The position numbers were made by a program, and so were the translations under genes. From positions 29,911 to 93,910 of the forward strand of contig JANORP010000208.1 in NCBI GenBank assembly GCA_031415375.1: a stretch of 64,000 nucleotides of DNA, in the 5' to 3' direction. This stretch comes from JADKCL01 sp031415375. Its GTDB lineage: Bacteria > Bacteroidota > Bacteroidia > J057 > JADKCL01. The notes beneath the pieces are model-generated. The model was not told the origin of the DNA and searched no databases. It saw only the letters and a program-made list of their open reading frames with translations. This document shows, in pieces, positions 43,984 to 51,950 of the stretch (position 1 is the first letter of the stretch; each line of letters begins with the position of its first letter).

Positions 43984-46779
43984 TCAGTGGGCTTCCAGCC
44001 AATTGTCGCCGATGCCTACCTCCACAAGCATCGGCACCTCCAATGGCAATGCACTTTCCATCAATTCCTTGACCAGCAGCGACAACTCGGCGACCTCGTC
44101 TTTGTGGGCCTCAAATACAAGTTCGTCATGCACCTGCAAGATCATCTGTGAGCGCATGTTGCGGCGCTTCATCTCATGATGGATATTGGTCATCGCGATT
44201 TTGATGAGGTCTGCGGCACTCCCTTGCACAGGAGTGTTGATGGCGTTGCGCTCTGCAAAATTCCGAATGGTGGCATTGGCGCTGTTGATGTCGGGCAAGT
44301 AGCGTCGTCGTCCCTTGATCGTGCGGGCATAGCCATGCTTGCGCGCCTCGAGCACGCTCTCGTCCATGTATTCCTTGATGCGGCTATACTGCGCAAAATA
44401 GCTGTTGATGATCTCTGCGGCTTCGCCCCGGCTGATCTTCAAGCGTTGCGAGAGGCCAAAGGCCGAGATGCCGTAGATGATGCCAAAGTTCACCATCTTG
44501 GCCTTGCTACGCATATCGCTCGTGACTTCCTCCATCGGCACGTCAAAGACTTTTGCAGCTGTCGCGCGGTGGATGTCGTGCCCTTCGCGAAAGGCCTCCA
44601 TCATGCCCGGATCCTTGCTCAGCTCGGCGATGAGCCGCAACTCGACTTGCGAGTAGTCGGCAGACATGATCACAAACCCCTCCTCGGGGATGAATGCCTT
44701 GCGGATCTCGCGGCCTTCCTCTGTGCGGATAGGTATGTTTTGCAGGTTGGGATTGGTAGAGCTCAAGCGCCCGGTCGAGGTCACCGATTGGCTCAGGGTC
44801 GAGTGGATGCGGCCGGTCTTGGGATTCACAAGTAGCGGCAGCGCATCCACGTATGTGCTTTTGAGCTTGCCGAGCTTGCGGTAGCGCAAGATGTAGGCGG
44901 GAAAATCATGCTCCAAGGCCAGATAGACGAGGTCCTCCTCCTTGGTGCTGTATTGGCCCGTCTTGGTCTTCTTGGCCTTGCCCAGCTTCAGTTTGTCAAA
45001 GATGATCTCACCGAGTTGCTTGGGCGAATTGATGTTGAATTTCATCCCCGCCATCTCGTAGATGTCCTTTTCCACCGACTTCATCTCGATGTCCAGGACC
45101 TTGGAGTATTCGTTCAGAAATCCCTCATTCACCCGCACCCCATGAAACTCGATGTCGGTGAGCACTGGCACGAGTGGGATTTCTACGGTCTCGAAGACCG
45201 TGCGCAGATCGGCAGCATCGAGCTGCTGATCGAGTTTTTCTTTGAGGGAAATCGTGATGTCGGCGTCCTCGCAGGCGTATTGCATGAGCTTGTCGAGTTC
45301 CACGTCGCGCATGCTCAACTGGTCCTTGCCCTTTTTGCCGATGAGTTCCTTGATCGAGACCGGCTCGTAGTGGAGCAGTTCCATGGCCATCGCATCCATG
45401 CCATGGGGCTTGTCGGGGTCGATGACGTAGTGCGCAAGCATCGTGTCATACAAGGGTTCGCAGACGGTGATGCCGTAGTTGCGCAGTAGCAGGTTGTCGT
45501 ACTTGAGGTTTTGGCCGATCTTCAAGATCGTGTCGCTTTCCAGCAGCGGCCTCATGGCCTCCAACTGCGCCAGGGATTCTGGATTGTTGGGGGGGAAATA
45601 GATCATATAGGCCTCGCGAGGCTTGAGGCTGATCGTCATGGCGATGAGCTCGGCTTGCATGGCATCGAGTCCTGTGGTCTCGGTGTCGAAGCAAAAAGAG
45701 CCCTGGGCGCGGATGTCGGCGATGAGCTGCGTGAGCGCCTGCTCGGTGTCCACATGTATATATGTATGTACACGATCCCCGATCGTGTCGAGGTTGGTGG
45801 GCATGCCCGTCACCTCCTCGGTGGGGGTATAGGTGGCCGATCCACCCGCGACAGCATTGCCAAAGAGGTCCATTTGTTGTGGCTGCTCTTCCCCGCCAAA
45901 GATGCGGCTGTTGAGGATGCGCTTGGCGGTCGTTTTGAACTCCAGCGCATTCATGAGCGTGATGGTCGCATCGCGGTCAGGGTCGCCGACCTTGCAATGT
46001 TCCTCGTCCCATGGGACGGGCGCATCGGTGTCGATCTTGGCGAGCCATTTGGAGAGCAGACCCTGCTCGCCAAATTCCTTTACCGAGGCTTGGATGGCCT
46101 TTTTGGTGATCTCATCGGCCCGGCGCACGATCTCCTCGACCGATCCAAACTGATTGATCAGCTCCACGGCCGTCACGTCGCCCACTTTTGGGATGCCGGG
46201 GATATTATCGACCTTGTCGCCCTTGAGGCCCAAAAAATCAACCATTTGCGCAGGTGTCACGCCATAGCGTTCCTTGACCATGGCGGGGTTATAGACCTCG
46301 ATGCCATTGCCTTGGCGGCTGGGCTTGTAGAGCAGGATATTGTCGGTCACGAGTTGCGTGTAGTCCTTGTCGGGGGTGACCATATAGACCTGGAAGCCAT
46401 GCTCCTCAGCACGCTTGGCGATCGTGCCGATCACGTCGTCGGCTTCATAGCCAGCCAGTTCCAGGATCGGGATGTTGAGTGCACGCAGCAATTCCTTGGT
46501 CTTGGGGATCGCAAAGCGAATGTCCTCGGGCATTTCCTCGCGGGTGGCCTTGTATTCCGGGAACTTGTCATGCCTGAACGTAGGGCCCGACAAGTCAAAG
46601 GCCACCGCCAAGTGGCTCGGGTGCTCAGTCTCCAAGATTTGCATGAGGGTCGTCATGAACCCAAACACCGCAGAGGTGTTTTGACCCGTCGAGGTGATGC
46701 GTGGGGTTTTGATGAATGCAAAGTGTGCCCGATAAATCAGGGCAAGCGCATCGAGTAGAAATAGCTTTTTCTCTGCCAT
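43984..46779 (-). CDS. polA: DNA polymerase I
   Basis: A full-length 931-residue PolA. The N-terminal 5'-3' exonuclease domain has D-A-L-A-L-I-Y-R-A and the helix-hairpin motif G-I-P-K-V-G. The 3'-5' proofreading domain keeps F-D-T-E-T-T-G-L, N-L-K-Y-D-N and Y-A-C-E-D-A-D, so proofreading should be active. The polymerase domain has D-Y-S-Q-V-E-L-R, the O-helix region R-S-K-A-K-M-V-N-F-G-I-I-Y-G and V-H-D-E-L-V-F-E. It fills gaps in repair and removes Okazaki primers. The upstream UPF0104-type gene is 58 bases away. Confidence 0.97.
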   Translation of the reverse strand: MAEKKLFLLDALALIYRAHFAFIKTPRITSTGQNTSAVFGFMTTLMQILETEHPSHLAVAFDLSGPTFRHDKFPEYKATREEMPEDIRFAIPKTKELLRALNIPILELAGYEADDVIGTIAKRAEEHGFQVYMVTPDKDYTQLVTDNILLYKPSRQGNGIEVYNPAMVKERYGVTPAQMVDFLGLKGDKVDNIPGIPKVGDVTAVELINQFGSVEEIVRRADEITKKAIQASVKEFGEQGLLSKWLAKIDTDAPVPWDEEHCKVGDPDRDATITLMNALEFKTTAKRILNSRIFGGEEQPQQMDLFGNAVAGGSATYTPTEEVTGMPTNLDTIGDRVHTYIHVDTEQALTQLIADIRAQGSFCFDTETTGLDAMQAELIAMTISLKPREAYMIYFPPNNPESLAQLEAMRPLLESDTILKIGQNLKYDNLLLRNYGITVCEPLYDTMLAHYVIDPDKPHGMDAMAMELLHYEPVSIKELIGKKGKDQLSMRDVELDKLMQYACEDADITISLKEKLDQQLDAADLRTVFETVEIPLVPVLTDIEFHGVRVNEGFLNEYSKVLDIEMKSVEKDIYEMAGMKFNINSPKQLGEIIFDKLKLGKAKKTKTGQYSTKEEDLVYLALEHDFPAYILRYRKLGKLKSTYVDALPLLVNPKTGRIHSTLSQSVTSTGRLSSTNPNLQNIPIRTEEGREIRKAFIPEEGFVIMSADYSQVELRLIAELSKDPGMMEAFREGHDIHRATAAKVFDVPMEEVTSDMRSKAKMVNFGIIYGISAFGLSQRLKISRGEAAEIINSYFAQYSRIKEYMDESVLEARKHGYARTIKGRRRYLPDINSANATIRNFAERNAINTPVQGSAADLIKIAMTNIHHEMKRRNMRSQMILQVHDELVFEAHKDEVAELSLLVKELMESALPLEVPMLVEVGIGDNWLEAH

Positions 46780-46837
46780 AGGAGGGGGCTGAATTTTGGG
46801 ATCAAGGTAGAAAAAATTCGCGTTGCAAGCGTGGGCC

Positions 46838-47929
46838 TTACAGCTGATTCTCGGCCTTCACAAGATTTTGTTCCTCCTCGGCGAGCTTTTGGGCTTCCGA
46901 TTGGGCCATACCTAATTTCATCTTGGGCACGAGCAGCGCATAGCAAATGAATCCCACCAAGATCATCATGAGAAATTGTGAGGTGTGGATGATGAAGGCA
47001 ATGTTGGTTCCGACCACTTTGGCATGCTCTTCTGTCCAACCAAATGTGCTGGCATAAGCCGCAAAGCTCATGATGATCGCGAAATGGTAGGTGCCGATGC
47101 CACCGGGCGAGGGCAGCACCATGCCGATGCCGCCCATCGTGAAGGCGGTGATCGCAAATACAAAACTCAGGTCTTTGGTGTCATCCAATGCAAAAAACAC
47201 CAAAAACGTCATGAGGATATAACAAACCCAGATCAAGACTGTGAGCAACAAAAAGTACCAAGGATGCTTCATCTTGGTAACACTCTTGATCGAGAGCCAG
47301 ATGTCTTTGCTGAATTGCACGCCTTTGGCAAACAAGCTGATCTTCATGAGGCGGCTCCAGAAGATGATCACGATGAGTAAGCCGACCACCATGACACCAG
47401 CCAGGATCCATTTCCAAGGAAAGACTGCCGCATCGGCTGCACCGCCAGGTTCGCTATTGGCGAAAGCCTTGTCCATGATTGCGGTGATCTGCTTGAATTG
47501 GAAAAGAAAGACGCCCAAAACCAGCAAGCCCAGGGAAATCACATCAAACACACGGTCGGTGACCATGGTCCCAAAACTTACAGAGAGCGGTATTTTTTCA
47601 GATTTGGCAGTCATTGTGGCCCGCGCAACCTCGCCGAGTCGGCCCGTCGCTTGGTTTACGAGGTAACTCACCATGATCGAGCAAAAGAGATTCCAGGTAT
47701 TGCTCTTGTGGCCAGCGGCCTCGATGAGCAATCTCCAGCGCACGGCGCGGTACCAGTGGCTCAGGAGCGCGATCACTAGGCCGATCGCCACCCAGAGGTA
47801 GTTGGCGTCACGGAAACCCTCTTTTACGAGGTCGAAATTGATGCCACGCATGCATAGCCACATCAACAACACGCCCAGTCCGAGGCCGAGCACATATTTC
47901 AAGACAGTAACGAGGGTTTTGCTGCTCAA
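46838..47929 (-). CDS. UPF0104/YbhN-type (lysylphosphatidylglycerol synthase TM domain) membrane protein
   Basis: A 363-residue protein with about eight membrane helices of the LPG_synthase_TM family. The pattern H-W-Y-R-A-V-R-W, followed by Y-L-V-N-Q-A-T-G-R-L-G-E-V-A-R, and later P-S-P-G-G-I-G-T-Y-H-F-A is characteristic. The catalytic aminoacyltransferase half is absent, as usual for this branch. It is thought to move lipids or lipid-linked sugars, but activity is unproven. The start is TTG, 3 bases after the panD stop, which suggests coupled translation. Confidence 0.88.
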   Translation of the reverse strand: MSSKTLVTVLKYVLGLGLGVLLMWLCMRGINFDLVKEGFRDANYLWVAIGLVIALLSHWYRAVRWRLLIEAAGHKSNTWNLFCSIMVSYLVNQATGRLGEVARATMTAKSEKIPLSVSFGTMVTDRVFDVISLGLLVLGVFLFQFKQITAIMDKAFANSEPGGAADAAVFPWKWILAGVMVVGLLIVIIFWSRLMKISLFAKGVQFSKDIWLSIKSVTKMKHPWYFLLLTVLIWVCYILMTFLVFFALDDTKDLSFVFAITAFTMGGIGMVLPSPGGIGTYHFAIIMSFAAYASTFGWTEEHAKVVGTNIAFIIHTSQFLMMILVGFICYALLVPKMKLGMAQSEAQKLAEEEQNLVKAENQL

Positions 47930-47932
47930 GGT

Positions 47933-48289
47933 CTAGTGGTTTCTGATGGGACGGTTGTGTTCATCGACGTGGCAAATGGTCGGGACATGGGTGCGTGCCG
48001 CATCGAGCGTCACCGTGCCATAAGCAATGATGATCACCATGTCGCCCATTTGCACGAGGCGAGCAGCAGGGCCATTGAGGCAGATCACACCACTGCCGCG
48101 CATTCCTTGGATCACATACGTTTCAAAGCGCTCTCCATTGTTGATGTTCACGATTTGAACCTTTTGATGGGGCAGCAAATCTGCTGCTTCCATCAGATCG
48201 AGGTCGATCGTGATGCTGCCGGTATAGTTCAGGTTGGCCTCGGTGACCGTGGCGCGATGGATCTTGGACTTGAATACCTCTATGAACAT
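47933..48289 (-). CDS. panD: Aspartate 1-decarboxylase (pyruvoyl enzyme)
   Basis: A 118-residue PanD, which makes beta-alanine for pantothenate. The self-processing site Gly24-Ser25 lies in N-Y-T-G-S-I-T-I-D, the same position as in the family, and the N-terminal K-I-H-R-A-T-V-T and R-F-E-T-Y-V-I-Q-G segments fit. The maturation factor PanZ/PanM is not expected in Bacteroidota and none is seen. panC lies on the same strand 425 bases upstream, separated by the dispersed repeat. Confidence 0.97.
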   Translation of the reverse strand: MFIEVFKSKIHRATVTEANLNYTGSITIDLDLMEAADLLPHQKVQIVNINNGERFETYVIQGMRGSGVICLNGPAARLVQMGDMVIIIAYGTVTLDAARTHVPTICHVDEHNRPIRNH

Positions 48290-48714
48290 GGGGCGAAATT
48301 AAGCAGAATTTGTAGAATTCACAGAATCGCACTTCGTGTCGAATTCTCTGTGCTTTGCTGAAGGTGGTGGAGCTGCTTTTAAGGGGGCAGAAATATTTAA
48401 CCTCAGTTCTGGATTAGGAACATTTGATGCATGCCAATTCCGCAGGAATGGCAGGTTTTTTCAAACATGCCCATGTAGGGAAGGTCGCGGCATTCCAATA
48501 ATGGGTGCGACATTCCCTACATGGGCGCGGCATTCCAATACATGCACCCATCAAATATTTTTTTGGTCATTCCTGCAGAATTGGCAAAGTTTTCAAGATC
48601 GTCCAATTCAGAACGGAGGTTATTTACGCCTTTTGGAAAAGCCTTTTTGGTGGGTCGTATTGGAGGGATGCGTTGGCGCTGTGATCCCGTTCCGCTGTCG
48701 CGATGAGGGGATGC
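48290..48714. other. panC-panD gap, mostly a repeat element
   Basis: Apart from copy C of the dispersed element (48398-48622), this 425-base gap holds no gene. A flank of about 100 bases on either side shows no clear motif. In many relatives panC and panD are closer, so the element is probably an insertion between them. Confidence 0.6.
48398..48622. repeat. Dispersed palindromic element, copy C (two-ended, MITE-like)
   Basis: This 225-base copy has inverted ends, TAACCTCAGTTCTGGATT on the left (from 48398) and, read inward from the right end (48622), TAACCTCCGTTCTGAATT; 21 of 30 terminal bases agree. Just inside each end is a stem (CCAATTCCGCAGGAATGG left, CATTCCTGCAGAATTGG right). The core holds CATGTAGGG/CCCTACATG repeats and the linker CATGCACCCATCAAATATTT. 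No reading frame is present. The form is that of a non-autonomous miniature inverted-repeat element; a target duplication is not clear. Confidence 0.8.
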
Positions 48715-49572
48715 CTACAATGTCAGGGGCAAGTTGTCGATGAGCCTTGTCTTGCCACAGAAAGCCGCGATGAGCGCCACAGGCGCGTCTTCGGGCTGCA
48801 AAATCTCGCAAAGCGTGAGGTCGCGCGACTTGCGAATCTCCAAATATTCTAAGCGGATGAGCGGGTAGCTTGCACACATATCGTTGGCGATGTGTGTGAG
48901 CGTGGCCGCCTCCATGCCTGCCATTGCACGGGCTTGCACCGCTTGCAGGCAGCGCGAGAGGTAGAGCGCCTGCTGCCGCTCCTCGGGGTCGAGGTAGCGG
49001 TTGCGGCTGCTCATGGCGAGGCCATCGGTCTCGCGCACGATGGCGCAAGGCACGACCTGCACAGGAAAAAACAACTCGCGGGCCATCATTTGTAGGATGC
49101 TGAGTTGCTGAAAATCCTTCAGCCCAAAATAAGCCCTTGTCGGCTGCACGATATTGAAGAGGCGGCTCACGACGAGCAAGACCCCGTTGAAGTGGCCGGG
49201 CCGCTTGGCACCATCCATGTATTGGTCCATCGAGCGCAGGCTCATCTGCAACTCATAGTGGGCCTTGCCATCGGGGTACATCGTCGCCTCCGTCGGAGTG
49301 AAAATATGGGTCGCACCGGCGGCTTTGCAGAGCGCGAGGTCGGTCTCCAAGGTGCGTGGGTATTTGGCCAAATCCTCTGTAGGGCCAAACTGAGTGGGAT
49401 TCACAAAGATCGAGACGACAGTGAGATCGTTGGCGGCGGCGCTTTGGCGAACGAGCGAAGCATGGCCCTCGTGCAGCGCTCCCATGGTGGGCACAAAGCC
49501 AATTGTGCGGCCTAAACAATATTCGCGTTGCAGCGTCGTTCTGAGCGAATATGGATCATCAAATACCTGCAT
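48715..49572 (-). CDS. panC: Pantothenate synthetase
   Basis: A 285-residue PanC that joins pantoate and beta-alanine with ATP. The nucleotide motif P-T-M-G-A-L-H-E-G-H (residues 28-37), F-V-N-P-T-Q-F, G-L-K-D-F-Q-Q-L and M-S-S-R-N-R-Y-L are all present. It is divergent from the short glycogen-synthase-like gene, a pairing I recall as common in Bacteroidota. panB is not in this window. Confidence 0.97.
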   Translation of the reverse strand: MQVFDDPYSLRTTLQREYCLGRTIGFVPTMGALHEGHASLVRQSAAANDLTVVSIFVNPTQFGPTEDLAKYPRTLETDLALCKAAGATHIFTPTEATMYPDGKAHYELQMSLRSMDQYMDGAKRPGHFNGVLLVVSRLFNIVQPTRAYFGLKDFQQLSILQMMARELFFPVQVVPCAIVRETDGLAMSSRNRYLDPEERQQALYLSRCLQAVQARAMAGMEAATLTHIANDMCASYPLIRLEYLEIRKSRDLTLCEILQPEDAPVALIAAFCGKTRLIDNLPLTL

Positions 49573-49625
49573 GGGAGAAAGGAGGTTGTTTTCGCGGAAA
49601 AGGCGGCGAAGTTAAGTAAACGCAA

Positions 49626-49657
49626 CTTGTATTCGCAAGGGAATTTATGTAAATTTG
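49626..49657 (+). promoter_or_regulatory. Probable Bacteroidota promoter for the GT5 gene
   Basis: The -7 box TAAATTTG (49650-49657) matches TAnnTTTG, and CTTG at 49626-49629 serves as a -33 box with a 20-base spacer. It lies about 60 bases ahead of the ATG at 49719 in the divergent gap with panC. Confidence 0.6.
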
Positions 49658-49718
49658 CAGCATAATTAAGGAATTTTCCATCACGTGTTTCAGAATGGTT
49701 GTGTTAGACCAAGTAAGT

Positions 49719-50534
49719 ATGAGCGATAAATTGAAGATTCTATACGTCACTTCCGAAATCGATCCGTTCTTGAAAGTTAGTAGTGCTGCAGATTTCATCC
49801 GCCTACTCCCTCAAAAACTGCAGGAAAAAGGCCACGAGATCCGCATTTTGATGCCCAAATTTGGTGTCATCAATGAGCGCCGCAACCGCCTCCACGAGGT
49901 TGTGCGTCTTTCAGGAATCAACATTCGCGTGGGAGACGAGGAGAAGCCGCTCACCATCAAGGTCGCTTCCATTCCCAATGCCAAGTTGCAAGTGTATTTT
50001 CTCGACAACGAGGACTACTTTCAACGCAAAAGTGTGCTCATCGACCCAGTCAGCAATGTTTTCTACAAAGACAACGACGAGCGTGCCATCTTCTTTTGCA
50101 AGGGCGTGATCGAAACGGTCAAGAAACTCGGCTGGCAGCCAGATATCATCCACTGCCATGACTGGATGACGAGCTTCATCCCCCTCTACCTCAAGACACA
50201 CTACAAAGACGACCCGATGTTCAAAAACACCAAGGTGGTCTTCACACTGTACAACAACGGTTTCGACACCAATTTTGCCGGGAATTTCCTCGACAAAACC
50301 AATATCGAAAACCTAAGGCCAACGGCAGCAGACTACTCTGAGCCAAGCTACCTAGGCTTGTGCAGGGGAGGCATCTCGCTCTCCGATGTCGCCACGATGG
50401 GTGCTTCTGCGATCGATTCCAATTTGGAAGATTTCATGGAGAGCAACCAAAAAGAAAAAATCTTCTTCGATGTTGACGATTCAGACAGCTTCGTCGAGGG
50501 TTACCAAAACCTCTACACCACGATTCTAAATTAG
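49719..50534 (+). CDS. Short GT5 glycogen/starch synthase-like protein
   Basis: The ATG at 49719 (M-S-D-K-L-K-I-L-Y-V-T-S-E-I-D-P-F) gives 271 codons or about 270 residues. It covers only the N-terminal catalytic domain of GT5 glycogen synthase (I-I-H-C-H-D-W-M-T-S and a T-L-Y-N-N-G-F segment where synthases have H-N). The C-terminal Rossmann domain with the donor site is missing, so ordinary glycogen synthase activity is doubtful. The ADP-glucose-binding K-x-G-G is altered to K-V-S-S. Short versions next to panC are widespread in Bacteroidota as far as I recall; the role is unknown. Confidence 0.85.
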   Translation: MSDKLKILYVTSEIDPFLKVSSAADFIRLLPQKLQEKGHEIRILMPKFGVINERRNRLHEVVRLSGINIRVGDEEKPLTIKVASIPNAKLQVYFLDNEDYFQRKSVLIDPVSNVFYKDNDERAIFFCKGVIETVKKLGWQPDIIHCHDWMTSFIPLYLKTHYKDDPMFKNTKVVFTLYNNGFDTNFAGNFLDKTNIENLRPTAADYSEPSYLGLCRGGISLSDVATMGASAIDSNLEDFMESNQKEKIFFDVDDSDSFVEGYQNLYTTILN

Positions 50535-50542
50535 CCCTCTAA

Positions 50543-51844
50543 ATGAGAAGGATTTCAGGTGCTTGGCTGCTGTCGATCGCGATCACAGCCACACTCCTTT
50601 TTCTTGCTGCATGCACATCCCCCAATGATGCCGGCATCGAGGTATTGCCTCCAGATGACAACATCACAGGGCATTACGTCGATACTTTTAGCATTGAGAT
50701 GCGCACGATCAAGGTAGATTCGACGCAGAGTTATATGCTCAGCAGCAGTCTCTTTGGCAACTATGTCGATGAGCAAATGGGCCACCTCTTTGCCGAGAGT
50801 TATGTCCAGACTAGGGTCACTGGCAGCAACCTCACCTTTGGTGCCGATCCAGGCAAGCTCACGCTCGATTCATTGGTGCTCACACTGGACCTTGTGGATT
50901 TTTATGGGCGCTACAATGACCCCATTCCTTTGGAGATCTTTGAGATCACCCAGGCATTTCCCATCGACAGTAGCCTCAACACCAGGAGCAAACTCGTGGC
51001 CGATACCGCCAATGATCTCGCCAATGGTTACAAGCTAGATTTTAGCACGCAACCAGGCTTTTTTGACCAAGTCCAGATCAAGCTCGACAATAGCTTGGGC
51101 AACAAGTTGCTATTCGCCAATCCAGCCGACTTGGTCTCCAACACTGAGTTCTCCAGTTTTTTCAAAGGTTTGTTGATTCGCTCCAAGGCGGTGTCTCAGG
51201 TGAACTCGCGCGAACCTGGCGGCATCTTTGCCTTTGATCCGCGCAGCGAAAAGAGTTTCATGACGATTTACTACAAGGATAGCACGGCTTCCAAGAAGTA
51301 CATCTTCGCGATCAACTCCAATTCCCAGCGTTTTCACCGCATCTACCGCAGCACGACGGGACCAGTTTTGGCCCAGGCGCTGCTCGACAACAACACGACG
51401 ACCCAACCTGTCTATGGCTGTATCGAGGCTGGAGCCTTGGTCAATTTGTACATTGGCATCCCGTCGATCAAGTCCCTTCATCCGGCAATCATCAACCGCG
51501 CCACCTTGGTGCTGCATGTCGATCCAGCATTTGAGGGCTCTATCGACCGTTTTGAGCCGCCAGCAGATGTGTTCATGTTGATCTCGGATGCCTCCAAATC
51601 CAAGCCAGCCAACAGTGCCGTTATTAACAGCACCGTTGCCTATTCCGCTGCCACCAATGAGTACCGCATCCCGATGACCAATACCATTCAACAAATCTTG
51701 AGTGGCAAGTTGGGCACCGATGGATTCATCATTGTGCCAGGAGAAAACGGCATTTCCCTCAACCGAGCCGTCATTGCTGGACCTGGGCATCCCACCCTTG
51801 CGCCACGCTTGGAGGTCATTTACACATCGGTGCCTAGACGCTGA
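50543..51844 (+). CDS. DUF4270 lipoprotein
   Basis: A 433-residue lipoprotein with lipobox L-A-A-C (Cys24), followed by T-S-P-N-D-A-G-I-E-V-L-P-P-D-D. The body has beta-rich segments such as D-S-L-V-L-T-L-D-L-V and T-L-V-L-H-V-D, as found in the DUF4270 family of Bacteroidota. It starts 8 bases after the GT5-like gene. The function is unknown; a surface or periplasmic role in envelope building is suggested by location between the GT5-like gene and glmS. Confidence 0.88.
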   Translation: MRRISGAWLLSIAITATLLFLAACTSPNDAGIEVLPPDDNITGHYVDTFSIEMRTIKVDSTQSYMLSSSLFGNYVDEQMGHLFAESYVQTRVTGSNLTFGADPGKLTLDSLVLTLDLVDFYGRYNDPIPLEIFEITQAFPIDSSLNTRSKLVADTANDLANGYKLDFSTQPGFFDQVQIKLDNSLGNKLLFANPADLVSNTEFSSFFKGLLIRSKAVSQVNSREPGGIFAFDPRSEKSFMTIYYKDSTASKKYIFAINSNSQRFHRIYRSTTGPVLAQALLDNNTTTQPVYGCIEAGALVNLYIGIPSIKSLHPAIINRATLVLHVDPAFEGSIDRFEPPADVFMLISDASKSKPANSAVINSTVAYSAATNEYRIPMTNTIQQILSGKLGTDGFIIVPGENGISLNRAVIAGPGHPTLAPRLEVIYTSVPRR

Positions 51845-51950
51845 CCCCGAATGTCCTTTTTTGGGGATGGCTAGCAGGAAAACTCCCGTCAACACCACTT
51901 CCATTTGCGGTATCTTTTATAGTATTTTGCCCTAAATACCGAAACGAATT

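Noticed and set aside
45511..46758. 415-residue plus-strand frame opposite polA
   Set aside because: It is a reverse-strand shadow of a well-supported DNA polymerase I gene.
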